Assembly (NCBI GenBank): GCA_016900015.1 | Contig: JACJJM010000015.1 | Coordinates: 28,342-92,341, forward strand | DNA length: 64,000 nt | From: Phocaeicola coprophilus | GTDB taxonomy: Bacteria > Bacteroidota > Bacteroidia > Bacteroidales > Bacteroidaceae | Reading direction: 5' to 3' | Shown here: positions 1 to 8,824 of the stretch, piece after piece | Position numbering within the stretch: the first letter of the stretch is position 1 | Layout: every line of letters starts with the position of its first letter | Made by a program: the position numbers and the translations under genes | Notes under the pieces: model-generated | Seen by the model: the letters and a program-made list of their open reading frames with translations, nothing else | What the model was told of the DNA's origin: nothing | The model's database searches: none

Positions 1-212
1 ATGTCCAGATTTACAGTGTAAATGTGCGGAGTATAAATCAAGTTGCGCAGGCCTTCGTTTGTTACAGAGAAAGACGTAGCGACGATATTGCCATTTTCGT
101 CTTTCTTCGAACCATAGAGGTTGCAAGGAACGCTACCGGCTTTACGAATTTCACGAGTTGCTTTTTTGCCAGTATCAGGTCTGGCTGTACCTTTTACATC
201 AATTGTTCTCAT
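1..212 (-). CDS. rplY: 50S ribosomal protein L25/general stress protein Ctc (N-terminal part)
   Basis: L25 binds 5S rRNA in the large ribosomal subunit. The complement reads from an ATG at 210-212 and stays open to the window edge, giving about 70 residues that begin MRTIDVKGTARPDTGKKA and continue with KSGSVPCNLYG-like L25 sequence (here REIRKAGSVPCNLYGSKKDE). The family in Bacteroidales is about 190 residues, so roughly the last two thirds lies outside the window. A well-formed promoter lies about 80 bases upstream, so the gene is probably transcribed independently of the DUF3276 gene behind it. The family assignment is by recognition of the N-terminal motif. Confidence 0.88.
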   Translation of the reverse strand, partial: MRTIDVKGTARPDTGKKATREIRKAGSVPCNLYGSKKDENGNIVATSFSVTNEGLRNLIYTPHIYTVNLD

Positions 213-290
213 TTGTTTAACTGTTTGTGTTACTCTAAATTAAGTTCATTTTGCTTAATTCACCATCACACAGATGTGAGAAAAGCGGCG

Positions 291-321
291 CAAAATTACA
301 CTTTTCTTATCTAATATCCAA
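291..321 (-). promoter_or_regulatory. Promoter for rplY (Bacteroidota type)
   Basis: On the minus strand a TTG (319-321) is followed after exactly 20 bases by TAATTTTG (291-298), matching the -33 TTG / -7 TAnnTTTG consensus of Bacteroidota primary sigma factor promoters. It sits about 80 bases upstream of the rplY start codon. No transcript data are available, so this is by motif only. Confidence 0.6.
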
Positions 322-331
322 ATCTGCCAAT

Positions 332-706
332 TCAAAAGTCTATATCAATCTTAATTTCCTCATGAATAGCCTCCCTTTTCTCCGAATCTTCGACACCAGC
401 AGCCCCTGCCTTCATGTCCGAAGTCCCCTGCTTCTGTGCTATAAAGCCCACGGCTTCATTCAACCCTTGAATAAATTTCTCAAAGTCTTCTTTATACAAG
501 AATATTTTATGTTTCTCATAGCAGACTTGCAGATCATCACTTTCTCCTGACACGACTTTTTTACTTTCTGTGATGGTGAGAAACATTTCCTCTTTCCGAT
601 TCTTTTTCACATCTAAATAATAAATACGCTTGCCGGCCTTAATAGCTTTCGAGAAAACGATTTCCTTGTCAGCCTCCACTGCATTCTTCTTCTTTAACTC
701 TTCCAT
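332..706 (-). CDS. PUR-family DNA/RNA-binding protein (DUF3276)
   Basis: A 124-residue basic protein of the DUF3276/PUR-alpha-like family, thought to bind single-stranded nucleic acid through a compact PUR repeat. The core is seen in IYYLDVKKNRKEEMFLTITE (about 29-48) and in HKIFLYKEDFEKFIQGLNEAV (about 67-87). These are two strand-and-helix segments typical of the family. The C-terminal tail is charged and low-complexity. The length is usual for the family. The gene stands alone, ends about 10 bases before the rplY promoter and has its own promoter. Its cellular role in Bacteroidales is not established. Confidence 0.8.
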   Translation of the reverse strand: MEELKKKNAVEADKEIVFSKAIKAGKRIYYLDVKKNRKEEMFLTITESKKVVSGESDDLQVCYEKHKIFLYKEDFEKFIQGLNEAVGFIAQKQGTSDMKAGAAGVEDSEKREAIHEEIKIDIDF

Positions 707-735
707 GATTTAATCAGTATAATAAAATGTTGCAC

Positions 736-766
736 CAAAGATGGATAAAAATTTTTAAATACACAA
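736..766 (-). promoter_or_regulatory. Promoter for the DUF3276 gene
   Basis: On the minus strand TTG (764-766) and CATCTTTG (736-743) are 20 bases apart. The -7 box differs from TAnnTTTG by one base. It lies 30 bases upstream of the start codon. Confidence 0.45.
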
Positions 767-963
767 ATCTTTATCAAAAAAAGATAAATCTTTATAGTCC
801 CAATCATCCCGGACGGCAGGCGGACCAGCTCAAGCAGCTAAAAAATATCCTGTCCTAAATCAGCCGTCATAGATTTTTCATACAGAAGTTCCCATAGCCG
901 GAACTTGCAAATGAAGCATTTTCTCCACAGTCCTTTTGAAGAAAACGCCACCCCTACCCGAGC

Positions 964-1147
964 TTAAACTCCCATCAGTTCATTAGCACATTTGTTCAAA
1001 CTCTTTGGCCGCTTTTCGATTTCTGCCGGCATCTTTTCCCGCCCTTTCCCTTGACATAACCCGTCATGCCTTCGGAGCAGGACAGAAAAACCTGCCTGGC
1101 ATAAATCAAAATATCGTCTCAAAGGCTAATGAGCGATTTGGGTTAAA
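964..1147. mobile_element. Degenerate TIR-bounded element, type A core
   Basis: The left end (964-986, with ATCAGTTCATTAG) and right end (1126-1147, CTAATGAGCGATTTGGG) are diverged forms of the terminal inverted repeat CCCAAATCGGTCATTAGA found at five other places in this window. The core, read on the complement, contains GATGCCGGCAGAAATCGAAA and GAAGGCATGACGGGTTATGT, alignable with the elements at 36676-36840, 58090-58295 and 63661-63863. It carries no transposase and lies in a 900-base gene-free stretch between the DUF3276 gene and nusB. Most of the rest of that stretch shows nothing recognisable. Confidence 0.6.
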
Positions 1148-1189
1148 AACACGTCACGCGACAAGAGTTTCAGGATATAAAGCCCATCG

Positions 1190-1262
1190 TCGGACGGCAT
1201 CCAGGGTAAGCTCGGACGGAGTCTATGGCAGGCAAGCGCCGAGTCTATGGTAAGGTCGGCTA
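1190..1262. repeat. GC-rich interspersed repeat (copy 1)
   Basis: This GC-rich block contains GAGTCTATGG twice. Its complement shares GCCATAGACTC and, seven bases on, GCTTACCCTGGA with a block at 56970-57030. It is not open as a convincing protein, and its role is unknown. Confidence 0.5.
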
Positions 1263-1561
1263 CCCTCTATGCCTAGCAATCCTACCTTCCTACAACTAAA
1301 ACAAGAGAATCCCATCAAGCCGTTATATTTATGGAATACAATCACTTACATCAACACATTCACAAAGGGATACGATCATTTACCGCCCTGCACCAAAAAC
1401 CATCAATGCATTCACCGCACACCGTCCGCAGAACTTATAAAAACAGAAATGACACAGCATTGAAAGGCTGTAAACTGAAATTTCCTGAGCTACTTTTGCC
1501 TGTGCAATACCAAAGTTTAGTCGCATAAAAAATATTTTTTGATGCAAAAATGAAAAGTATG

Positions 1562-1592
1562 TTGTACGTATTGAGTATTTTCCTTAAATTTG
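1562..1592 (+). promoter_or_regulatory. Promoter for the nusB-yajC-ybbR-coaE cluster
   Basis: TTG (1562-1564) and TAAATTTG (1585-1592) are separated by 20 bases, the ideal Bacteroidota spacing. The predicted transcript start near 1600 lies upstream of the ATG at 1625 and downstream of an in-frame ATG at 1550, which rules out the earlier start for NusB. Confidence 0.65.
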
Positions 1593-1624
1593 CGCACCTT
1601 ATTACGCAACAATTAAATATAGTT

Positions 1625-2551
1625 ATGATTAACAGAGATCTTATTCGTTTGAAAGTCGTACAGATTGTCTATGCCTACTATCAGAATGGAGGAAAGAATC
1701 TGGACACTGCCGAGAAAGAGTTATTTTTCAGCCTGAACAAAGCCTACGACTTATATAATTATTTGTTGCTTCTCATGGTCGAAGTGACAAAATATGCAGA
1801 GAAGCGTATTATTGCCGGAAAAAACAAATTACGTCCCACTCCGGAGGAACTGAATCCAAACATGAAATTCATCGAGAACCGATTTACAGCCCAACTGGAA
1901 TGCAATGAACAGTTGAGAGCCTTCGTTGAAAATCAAAAAAAGACGTGGAGCAACGATGAAGAATTCGTAAAATCTCTGTTTGAAGACATACAAGCAAGCG
2001 ACTATTATAAGGACTACATGGCTGACCCCTACCGTTCTTATGAAAGCGACCGTGAACTGTGGAGAAAACTATACAAGAACTTCGTATTCAACAATCCGAA
2101 GCTTGACGCCCTGCTCGAAGAACAGAGTTTGTATTGGAACGACGACAAGGAAATCGTGGACACCTTTGTACTGAAAACTATCAAGCGTTTCGATGTCAAA
2201 TTGGGAGCCAAACAGCCTCTCCTGCCTGAATACAAGGATGAGGAAGACCAGGAGTTTGCCCGCCGCCTGTTCCGCCGCACCATCCTGAATGCAGACTACT
2301 ACCGCCACTTAGTGATGGAAAACACACGCAACTGGAATTTGGACCGCATCGCATTCATGGATCTAATCATCATGCAAATAGCATTGGCAGAAATCTTAAG
2401 TTTCCCCAACATCCCCATCAGCGTCTCGCTGAACGAATATGTGGAACTGGCCAAGCTATACAGCACACCCAAAAGCCCAAGCTTCATCAATGGAATGCTG
2501 GATGCAATTGTTAATCAATTAAAAAAAGAGAATAAGCTAACAAAGAATTAA
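1625..2551 (+). CDS. nusB: Transcription antitermination factor NusB
   Basis: NusB binds boxA RNA with NusE (ribosomal protein S10) and supports processive antitermination, chiefly of rRNA operons. The 308-residue product has the NusB fold in its last third. DRIAFMDLIIMQIALAEI (about 242-259) and NEYVELAKLYSTPKSPSFIN (about 272-291) are the conserved helices. The family is about 140 residues in E. coli. The long N-terminal part, also helical, is usual in Bacteroidetes NusB. The start at 1625 (MINRDLIRLKVVQIVYAYYQ) gives the canonical NusB N-terminus and lies downstream of the predicted promoter. It leads a cluster with yajC, ybbR and coaE. Confidence 0.93.
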   Translation: MINRDLIRLKVVQIVYAYYQNGGKNLDTAEKELFFSLNKAYDLYNYLLLLMVEVTKYAEKRIIAGKNKLRPTPEELNPNMKFIENRFTAQLECNEQLRAFVENQKKTWSNDEEFVKSLFEDIQASDYYKDYMADPYRSYESDRELWRKLYKNFVFNNPKLDALLEEQSLYWNDDKEIVDTFVLKTIKRFDVKLGAKQPLLPEYKDEEDQEFARRLFRRTILNADYYRHLVMENTRNWNLDRIAFMDLIIMQIALAEILSFPNIPISVSLNEYVELAKLYSTPKSPSFINGMLDAIVNQLKKENKLTKN

Positions 2552-2608
2552 TATATTTGTCAAGCATATCATTAATAGATTTTTTAATACTCACAAAGTA
2601 AGAACATT

Positions 2609-2920
2609 ATGAACCTAATGACTGTATTATTGCAAGGAGGTGGAAGTAGCTTGTCATTTATCATCATGATGGTGGCTATTTTCGCGATTATGTATTTTTT
2701 CATGATTCGTCCGCAGAACAAAAAGCAAAAAGAAATAATGAACTTTCGTAAAAATCTGGAAGTCGGACAGTCTGTCGTAACGGCCGGAGGTATTTACGGA
2801 AAAATCAAAGAATTAGAAGACAACGTTGTTGTGTTGGAAATTGCTACTGGTGTAAAGATTCGCATTGACCGCAACTCTATCTTTGCAGACATGGCTTCAA
2901 CGCAAAACGCTGCGAAATAA
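2609..2920 (+). CDS. yajC: Preprotein translocase subunit YajC
   Basis: YajC is the small inner-membrane partner of SecDF in the Sec holotranslocon. The 103-residue protein has one transmembrane segment (about 13-32, FIIMMVAIFAIMYFFMIRPQ) directly followed by the family hallmark RPQNKKQKE. The soluble part contains VGQSVVTAGGIYGKI, also typical. It lies 57 bases after nusB and 21 bases before the YbbR gene on the same strand, an arrangement that suggests one operon. Confidence 0.93.
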   Translation: MNLMTVLLQGGGSSLSFIIMMVAIFAIMYFFMIRPQNKKQKEIMNFRKNLEVGQSVVTAGGIYGKIKELEDNVVVLEIATGVKIRIDRNSIFADMASTQNAAK

Positions 2921-2941
2921 ATATATTAATCACAAATATCA

Positions 2942-3958
2942 ATGTCCGCGAAAAGAGAGATAAAAGTTCTTGTTCAAAGGACGTTACGTACAGTCAGAAA
3001 CTTTCTGTTAAGTCCTAAAAGCAGAGAGTTTCTGATTTTTTTATTCTTCTTGGTGATCGCTTTTTTCTTTTGGACACTCCAAAAACTGAACGACACTTAT
3101 GAAGCAGACCTGGCAATCCCCGTTCGCTTGAAAAATGTTCCGCCAAACGTGGTCATGACAATGCTCCCTCCTGAAAAGATACACGTGCAGGTCAAGGACC
3201 GCGGCACGGTGCTCTTCAACTATCTGCTGGGACGTTCGTTCTATCCTATCACGCTGGATTTTGAAGAACTGAAGAATGAAAAGAACATAATCCATATCGA
3301 CGCGTCAGCCTACCAAAAGGACATCGCTGCACAACTGATGACGACGACACAAATCAATGTCATCAAACCCAGCTCATTCAATATCGTCTACACACAAGGC
3401 AAAGCAAAGAAAATCCCCGTCGTGGTCCAAAGCCACATTGAGACAGAAAAACAATATTACATCTCTGACACTCAAGTCAAACCGGATTCCATACTGGTAT
3501 ATGCACCCCAAGAAATACTAGATACACTTACGGCTGCTTATACGAACAGTTTTACATGCACGCAAATGTCGGACACCATACGCCGTACAGAGCAACTGAT
3601 TGCCGTTCGAGGAACCAAATTTGTCCCCGACAAGGTCGACCTGCAAATCTGCACTGATATGTACACGGAAAAGAAAGTGGATGTCCCCATTCGCGCCGTT
3701 AATTTTCCTCCGGACAAGATGCTGAAGACATTCCCATCCAAAGTGTCCCTGACATTTCAAGTGGGATTGACCCATTTCAAAAACATCACAGAAAAAGACT
3801 TCCTCATCACGGTCACCTATGATGAATTACTGAAATGCGATTCGGACAAATATCAGGTGAAGCTGAAAACTGCCCCCCAAGACGTCAATTACATACGCAT
3901 TGACCCACCGGAAGTAGACTTCATCATCGAACAATTAAACACTGACGACATACAATGA
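2942..3958 (+). CDS. YbbR-like domain protein (CdaR-like)
   Basis: A 338-residue protein with a single N-terminal transmembrane helix (about 30-48, FLIFLFFLVIAFFFWTLQ) and an exported region containing YbbR-like beta domains, seen as repeating AIPVRLKNVPPNVV and KVDVPIRAVNFPPDK segments. In Firmicutes, YbbR (CdaR) modulates the cyclic-di-AMP synthase. In Bacteroidales the function is unproven, and no diadenylate cyclase gene is adjacent here. Its stop overlaps the coaE start by 4 bases (ATGA), so the two are translationally coupled. Confidence 0.82.
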   Translation: MSAKREIKVLVQRTLRTVRNFLLSPKSREFLIFLFFLVIAFFFWTLQKLNDTYEADLAIPVRLKNVPPNVVMTMLPPEKIHVQVKDRGTVLFNYLLGRSFYPITLDFEELKNEKNIIHIDASAYQKDIAAQLMTTTQINVIKPSSFNIVYTQGKAKKIPVVVQSHIETEKQYYISDTQVKPDSILVYAPQEILDTLTAAYTNSFTCTQMSDTIRRTEQLIAVRGTKFVPDKVDLQICTDMYTEKKVDVPIRAVNFPPDKMLKTFPSKVSLTFQVGLTHFKNITEKDFLITVTYDELLKCDSDKYQVKLKTAPQDVNYIRIDPPEVDFIIEQLNTDDIQ

Positions 3959-4542
3959 TCAAGCTAGGCATTACGGGAGGTATCGGTAGCGGAAAGTCGG
4001 TCGTATCCCGATTGCTGCAAGTGATGGACTTTCCTGTATATCAGACAGACGACGAAGCAAAGCGCTTGATGGTGGAAGACCCTATCATCCGTCGTGAACT
4101 TCAGGCACTGGTGGGTGAAAGCGTCTATCACGCAGACCGTTCACTCAACCGGTCCTTACTGGCCAACTTCATCTTCGGATGTCCCGAACGGTTGTCCAAG
4201 GTCAATGCCATCGTACACCCGCGTGTAAAAGCCGATTTTCTCCAATGGGCCGAACAGCACAAAGCCCATCCGTTAGTGGGCATGGAATGCGCCATACTCT
4301 ATGAATCAGGATTCAATACCTTAGTTGACAAAGTCATGCTTGTCACCGCTCCCCTGGAGCTACGGGTGCAGCGTGCCATGAGACGCGACTCAGCCCAGGA
4401 AGAACAAATCAGGAAACGCATCCAGCACCAATGGCAAGATGCCGACTTGGCAGCCAAAGCCGATTTCGTGATTCACAATGATGGAACAACTCCCCTGCTT
4501 CCTCAAATTACAAAAATGTTACGGCAGTTGCAGATTTTATAA
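3955..4542 (+). CDS. coaE: Dephospho-CoA kinase
   Basis: CoaE catalyses the last step of coenzyme A synthesis, the ATP-dependent 3'-phosphorylation of dephospho-CoA in the cytosol. The 195-residue product has the P-loop GGIGSGKS at about 8-15. It also has the DDEAKRLM acceptor-site motif at about 32-39, the HPRVKADF segment and the ECAILYESGF core strand. The length is normal. It overlaps the preceding YbbR gene by ATGA, and its stop lies just before the promoter of the DUF5606 gene, so it probably ends the nusB operon. Confidence 0.95.
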   Translation: MIKLGITGGIGSGKSVVSRLLQVMDFPVYQTDDEAKRLMVEDPIIRRELQALVGESVYHADRSLNRSLLANFIFGCPERLSKVNAIVHPRVKADFLQWAEQHKAHPLVGMECAILYESGFNTLVDKVMLVTAPLELRVQRAMRRDSAQEEQIRKRIQHQWQDADLAAKADFVIHNDGTTPLLPQITKMLRQLQIL

Positions 4543-4550
4543 TAGTAAGA

Positions 4551-4581
4551 TTGCTTCTTTGTCTGACAGGTTGTATCTTTG
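4551..4581 (+). promoter_or_regulatory. Promoter for the DUF5606 gene
   Basis: TTG (4551-4553) and TATCTTTG (4574-4581) are exactly 20 bases apart, matching the Bacteroidota -33/-7 pattern, 44 bases upstream of the start codon. Confidence 0.65.
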
Positions 4582-4624
4582 TCCACCATATAATAAGGAA
4601 ACATATAAATAAACACATAAACTT

Positions 4625-5062
4625 ATGCTGAAAACCATTTTATCTATTGCAGGCAAACCCGGATTATACCGGTTGCTCTCACAAGGAAGAAATATGTTAA
4701 TCGTTGAATCACTTGACGCGACCAAAAAGCGCATTCCGGTATATGCCAGTGACAAAGTCACATCCCTAGGCGATATATCCATGTACACGGATGAAAACGA
4801 TGTTCCTTTGAGCCAGGTATTGTCAGCCCTCAAGACAAAAGAAAACGGAGCTCCCGTGTCATTCGATTATAAAAAAGCAAGCTTGGCCCAGCTGCAAGAA
4901 TTCTTTGCTCAAGTGCTTCCGAACTTTGACCGTGACCGCGTCTATGCCGGCGATATAAAAAAACTGATTCAATGGTACAATATCCTGGTAAATGCCGGAA
5001 TTACCGAATTTGAAGAACCTTCGACCAGCGAGGATGCACCGGAAACGGAACAAGCTGAATAA
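4625..5062 (+). CDS. DUF5606 family protein
   Basis: A 145-residue soluble protein starting MLKTILSIAGKPGLYRLLSQ. I recognise it as the conserved Bacteroidetes DUF5606 family, commonly found beside coaE. Residues 1-70 look like a small beta-rich RNA-binding-like fold (RNMLIVESLDATKKRIPVYA). Residues 75-125 are helical, and the last 15 residues are acidic. No catalytic motif is visible and no function is known to me. It has its own promoter and a strong hairpin after the stop, so it is probably monocistronic. Confidence 0.7.
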   Translation: MLKTILSIAGKPGLYRLLSQGRNMLIVESLDATKKRIPVYASDKVTSLGDISMYTDENDVPLSQVLSALKTKENGAPVSFDYKKASLAQLQEFFAQVLPNFDRDRVYAGDIKKLIQWYNILVNAGITEFEEPSTSEDAPETEQAE

Positions 5063-5097
5063 GCCCCCTGAATCTAAAAGTAAAATCTTATCTTTTT

Positions 5098-5149
5098 AAG
5101 CGCGGATTGTACAAGACAAAAACAACAAACGATGTGCAACCCGCGCTTT
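5098..5149 (+). terminator. Hairpin terminator after the DUF5606 gene
   Basis: AAGCGCGG...TTGTAC pairs with GTGCAA...CCGCGCTT across a 24-base loop and is followed by TTCTC. The stem is imperfect at one position and the T-tract is weak. Confidence 0.55.
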
Positions 5150-5219
5150 CTCATTAAAAAGACTTCATTACTTTTACATCAATACTTTAATTCTATAACA
5201 TTTAAACCTTAATTCCTTC

Positions 5220-8200
5220 ATGAAGAAAATTTTCTTAAGCGTAGCCGCATCCTTCCTGACAGGATGGGCCGTGGCCCAAGAGACACCTTTATGGATGAGA
5301 CACTGTGCAATCTCACCCGATGGCACGACAATCGCATTCACTTATAAAGGCGACATCTACACTGTCCCTGTCAACGGCGGACGGGCCACCCAACTGACCA
5401 CCAACCCTGCTTACGACACCACTCCCATCTGGAGTCCTGACAGCAAACACATCGCCTTTGCATCTGACAGACTCGGAAGCCTGGATGTGTACATCGTAGG
5501 GCGTGAAGGCGGAACACCCAAACGGCTGACGACCCATTCGGGCAGCGAAAGTCCCATCACATTCAAGGACAACGAACACGTGCTGTTCAGCGCATCCATT
5601 CAGCCCTCGGCAGAAGACATACAGTTCCCCTCATCAACTTTCAGCCAAGTTTATGAAGTGAGTACAGACGGAGGACGCCCGGTCATGGTCTCATCCATGC
5701 CGATGGAACACATCTCCATACGCAAGGATGGCAAACAATGGCTCTATCAAGACAAAAAAGGATACGAAGACCCCTGGCGCAAGCACCACATGTCGTCCAT
5801 CGCCCGTGACATCTGGATGTTCACACCGGGCGAACAAAACAGCTATGCCAAGCTGACATCCTTCCGCGGAGAAGACCGCGACCCCGTCTGGGCCCCGGAT
5901 GGCGAATCATTCTACTACCTGAGTGAAGAAAAAGGCACGTTCAATGTCTTCAGACGCCAGTTGGGAAGCGCTTCATCGACCCAACTCACCAAACACACCG
6001 TCAATCCCGTACGCTTCCTGACCATGGCCGACAACGGCACACTCTGCTATGGCTACGACGGAGAAATCTACACGCTCGTCCCCGGCAAACAGCCTAAGAA
6101 AGTCCCCATCAACATCCTTGCCGACCAAATCGACCGCGACGAAATCCGCCAAGTGTTGCAAAACGGAGTCCGCGAGATGGCCGTGTCACCCGACGGGAAA
6201 GAAGTGGCATTCATCATCCACGGCGATGTCTATGTCACATCAGTCGAATATCGGACGACCAAACAAATCACCGACACCCCGGAACAAGAACGCGACATCG
6301 ACTTCTCTCCCGACGGACGTAGCCTGGTCTACGCATCCGAACGCGACGGACTCTGGCAGATCTACCAGGCTTCCCTGGTCAACGAAGATGAAAAGCAATT
6401 CACCTATGCCACCGAAATCAAAGAAGAACGGCTGACCAAGTCAAACAAGACTTCTTTCCAGCCACAATATAGCCCCGATGGCAAGGAAGTGGCATTCCTG
6501 GAAGACCGCACAGCCATCCGTGTCATCAACCTGAAAAGCCGTGTCACGCGGACTGTCATGGACAAGAAATACCAGTATTCTTACTCCGACGGAGACCAAT
6601 GGTTCCAATGGAGCCCCGACAGCAAATGGATACTGTCTGACTTCATCGGCGTGGGAGGATGGAACAACAAAGACATCGTCCTGCTGAAAGCTGACGGCAA
6701 AGGCGAAATGCACAACCTGACCCAAAGCGGATACAACGACGGAAGAGCCAAATGGGTGCTTGACGGAAAAGCCATGATCTGGAGCAGTGACCGTGCCGGA
6801 TACCGCAGCCACGGAAGCTGGGGAGCAGAAAGCGACATCTACATCATGTTCTTCGACCTCGAAGCATACGAAAAGTTCCGTATGAACGAAGAGGACCTGG
6901 CTCTCTATGAAGCCTCCGAAAGAGAAGAAAAAGCAAAAGAAGCCAAAAAAGAAGCCAACGAGAAAAACAAGAAGAAAAAGAAAAAAGACAAGGCTGAAAA
7001 AGATGAAGAAAACGTCCTCACGTTCGACTTGGAAAACTGTCAGGACCGCGTCATCCGTCTGACTGTCAACTCCTCACGACTAGGAGACGCCCTGCTTTCC
7101 AAAGACGGAAGCAAGCTCTACTACATGGCTTCATTTGAAGGACCGCAAGACTTGTGGGTGCATGACCTGAAAGACGACAACACACGCATCGTGGCCAAAG
7201 GCATCGGAGGCGGCTCCCTGATTCAAGCAAAAAACGGCACAATCTTCTTATGTGGACGAGGAAGCATGCGCAAACTCGATGTCATGAGCGGACGCACCAC
7301 TCCCATCACCTTTGAAGCATTCTTCAATTACCGCCCCTACGAAGAACGCCAATACATCTTCGAACATGCTTGGCAGCAGGTGAAAGACAAATTCTATGTG
7401 AAAGACCTGCACGGAACAGACTGGAACAAATATAAGAAAGTCTACGAGAAATTCCTGCCCCACATCAACAACAACTATGACTTCGCCGAAATGCTGAGCG
7501 AGATGTTGGGCGAACTGAACGCGTCACACACCGGTGCACGCTACAACAGACAAAGCAACGCCATGCCCACCGCCACCCTGGGTGTCTTCTACGACGACAC
7601 CTACACCGGCGACGGACTGAAAGTGAAGGAAATACCGGCCAAGAGCCCGCTGGCCATCATCAAGACTAAAGTCACCACAGGATGCGTCATCGAGCAAATC
7701 GACGGGGAAGACATCAAGAAAGGAGAAGACTACTATCCCTTGCTGGAAGGCAAAGTCGGACGGAAAATCCGCCTGACCGTCTACAACCCCGAGACCAAAG
7801 AACGCTTCGAAGAGACCGTGAGAGGCATCAACGCCGCCCAATGGAACAACGTGCTCTACTACCGCTGGGTGGAACGCAACCGCGCCGAAGTCGAACGGCT
7901 CTCAGGAGGCCGTCTGGGCTATGTACATATCCAAGCAATGAACAGCGAAAGCTTCCGCGAGACATACAGCGAACTGCTCGGACGCTACCGCCACAAAGAA
8001 GCCGTCGTCGTGGACGTGCGCCACAACGGAGGCGGATGGCTGCATGAAGACCTGATGATTCTCCTGACCGGCAAGGAATACCAACGCTTCGTGGCCCAAG
8101 GACAATACATCGGCAGCGACCCGTTCAACCAATGGACCAAGCCCTCATGCATGCTCGTCTGCGAGGACAACTACAGCAATGCACACGGCACTCCGCAACT

Positions 8201-8471
8201 CTACAAAGCGCTGAAAGTTGGCAAGCTCGTCGGTGCGCCCGTACCGGGGACGATGACAGCCGTCTGGTGGGAAACGCAGATTGACCCCAGCCTCGTGTTC
8301 GGCATCCCGCAAGTGGGCTGCGTCGACATGGAAGGCCGCTATGCTGAAAATCACGAACTAGAACCCGACGTGCTCATCTACAACGAGCCGGCCAAAGCAC
8401 TCCGCGGCGAAGACGACCAGCTAAAAGCAGCCGTCGACGCATTGCTGAAAGAACTTCCGGCCAAGAAATAA
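5220..8471 (+). CDS. Tricorn-like S41 family peptidase
   Basis: A 1083-residue exported protease of the tricorn type, expected to degrade peptides in the periplasm. Residues 1-19 form a signal peptide ending AVAQ. Residues 30-560 hold WD40-like/PD40 propeller repeats (SPDGTTIAFT, WSPDSKHIAF, SPDGKEVAF). A very lysine/glutamate-rich stretch at about 565-600 links to a second propeller part. From about 700 comes the tricorn core domain. A probable PDZ-type region with GCVIEQIDGEDI follows, and the S41 domain after about 890 carries GYVHIQAMN, VVDVRHNGGGW and NYSNAHGTP. Ser986 in NYSNAHG is the likely nucleophile. The length is typical. It stands alone between two hairpins. Confidence 0.9.
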   Translation: MKKIFLSVAASFLTGWAVAQETPLWMRHCAISPDGTTIAFTYKGDIYTVPVNGGRATQLTTNPAYDTTPIWSPDSKHIAFASDRLGSLDVYIVGREGGTPKRLTTHSGSESPITFKDNEHVLFSASIQPSAEDIQFPSSTFSQVYEVSTDGGRPVMVSSMPMEHISIRKDGKQWLYQDKKGYEDPWRKHHMSSIARDIWMFTPGEQNSYAKLTSFRGEDRDPVWAPDGESFYYLSEEKGTFNVFRRQLGSASSTQLTKHTVNPVRFLTMADNGTLCYGYDGEIYTLVPGKQPKKVPINILADQIDRDEIRQVLQNGVREMAVSPDGKEVAFIIHGDVYVTSVEYRTTKQITDTPEQERDIDFSPDGRSLVYASERDGLWQIYQASLVNEDEKQFTYATEIKEERLTKSNKTSFQPQYSPDGKEVAFLEDRTAIRVINLKSRVTRTVMDKKYQYSYSDGDQWFQWSPDSKWILSDFIGVGGWNNKDIVLLKADGKGEMHNLTQSGYNDGRAKWVLDGKAMIWSSDRAGYRSHGSWGAESDIYIMFFDLEAYEKFRMNEEDLALYEASEREEKAKEAKKEANEKNKKKKKKDKAEKDEENVLTFDLENCQDRVIRLTVNSSRLGDALLSKDGSKLYYMASFEGPQDLWVHDLKDDNTRIVAKGIGGGSLIQAKNGTIFLCGRGSMRKLDVMSGRTTPITFEAFFNYRPYEERQYIFEHAWQQVKDKFYVKDLHGTDWNKYKKVYEKFLPHINNNYDFAEMLSEMLGELNASHTGARYNRQSNAMPTATLGVFYDDTYTGDGLKVKEIPAKSPLAIIKTKVTTGCVIEQIDGEDIKKGEDYYPLLEGKVGRKIRLTVYNPETKERFEETVRGINAAQWNNVLYYRWVERNRAEVERLSGGRLGYVHIQAMNSESFRETYSELLGRYRHKEAVVVDVRHNGGGWLHEDLMILLTGKEYQRFVAQGQYIGSDPFNQWTKPSCMLVCEDNYSNAHGTPQLYKALKVGKLVGAPVPGTMTAVWWETQIDPSLVFGIPQVGCVDMEGRYAENHELEPDVLIYNEPAKALRGEDDQLKAAVDALLKELPAKK

Positions 8472-8525
8472 AGTATCAAAAAGCAATAATTTCATCGTTC
8501 GATGTTCATCCGACGATGAAGCAAA

Positions 8526-8567
8526 CAAAAAGGTTGCAACCTAAAAGTGTGGTTGCAACCTTTTTTG
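8526..8567 (+). terminator. Strong terminator after the S41 peptidase
   Basis: AAAAAGGTTGCAACC and GGTTGCAACCTTTTTT form a perfect 11-pair GC-containing stem with a 9-base loop and a run of six T. A second, smaller hairpin (TTCATCG...CGATGAA) precedes it at about 8491-8520. Confidence 0.85.
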
Positions 8568-8656
8568 TTTGGTACGCCACATACGGCATAGCGGCTAGTT
8601 GAGTGCGTAGTATAAGCTCAGGAGAAACGCCATACAGCATGGCTGTTTCATAAAAA

Positions 8657-8817
8657 TTAAACCCAAATCGGTCATTAGAAAATCGGGCTTTCATTTTGTG
8701 TGAAATACGTCATAATTATGGCAATAATTAAGGTGTTCAATGTAAATTTGGGTCATAATAAAGGTTATTGTCTTACATTTTGCTCGCAAAAATTTCTAAT
8801 GACCGATTTGGGTTAAA
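8657..8817. mobile_element. TIR-bounded element, type B core (copy 1)
   Basis: It is bounded by CCCAAATCGGTCATTAGA and its exact inverse, with an AT-rich core of about 120 bases. The same core occurs in reverse orientation at 39910-40069 with only a handful of substitutions. There is no transposase. The plus strand carries a 32-codon ORF (MAIIKVFNVNLGHNKGY...) ending at the right repeat, also largely preserved in the second copy. The flanks read TTAAACCC and GGGTTAAA, but I cannot define a target-site duplication. Confidence 0.75.
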
Positions 8818-8824
8818 CTTGATA

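Noticed and set aside
1550..1624. Earlier in-frame start for NusB
   Set aside because: It lies upstream of the consensus promoter at 1562-1592 and adds a non-homologous hydrophobic stretch.
5313..8354. Several antisense frames over the S41 peptidase gene
   Set aside because: They mirror the codon bias of the sense gene and have no family resemblance, promoter or spacing typical of genes.
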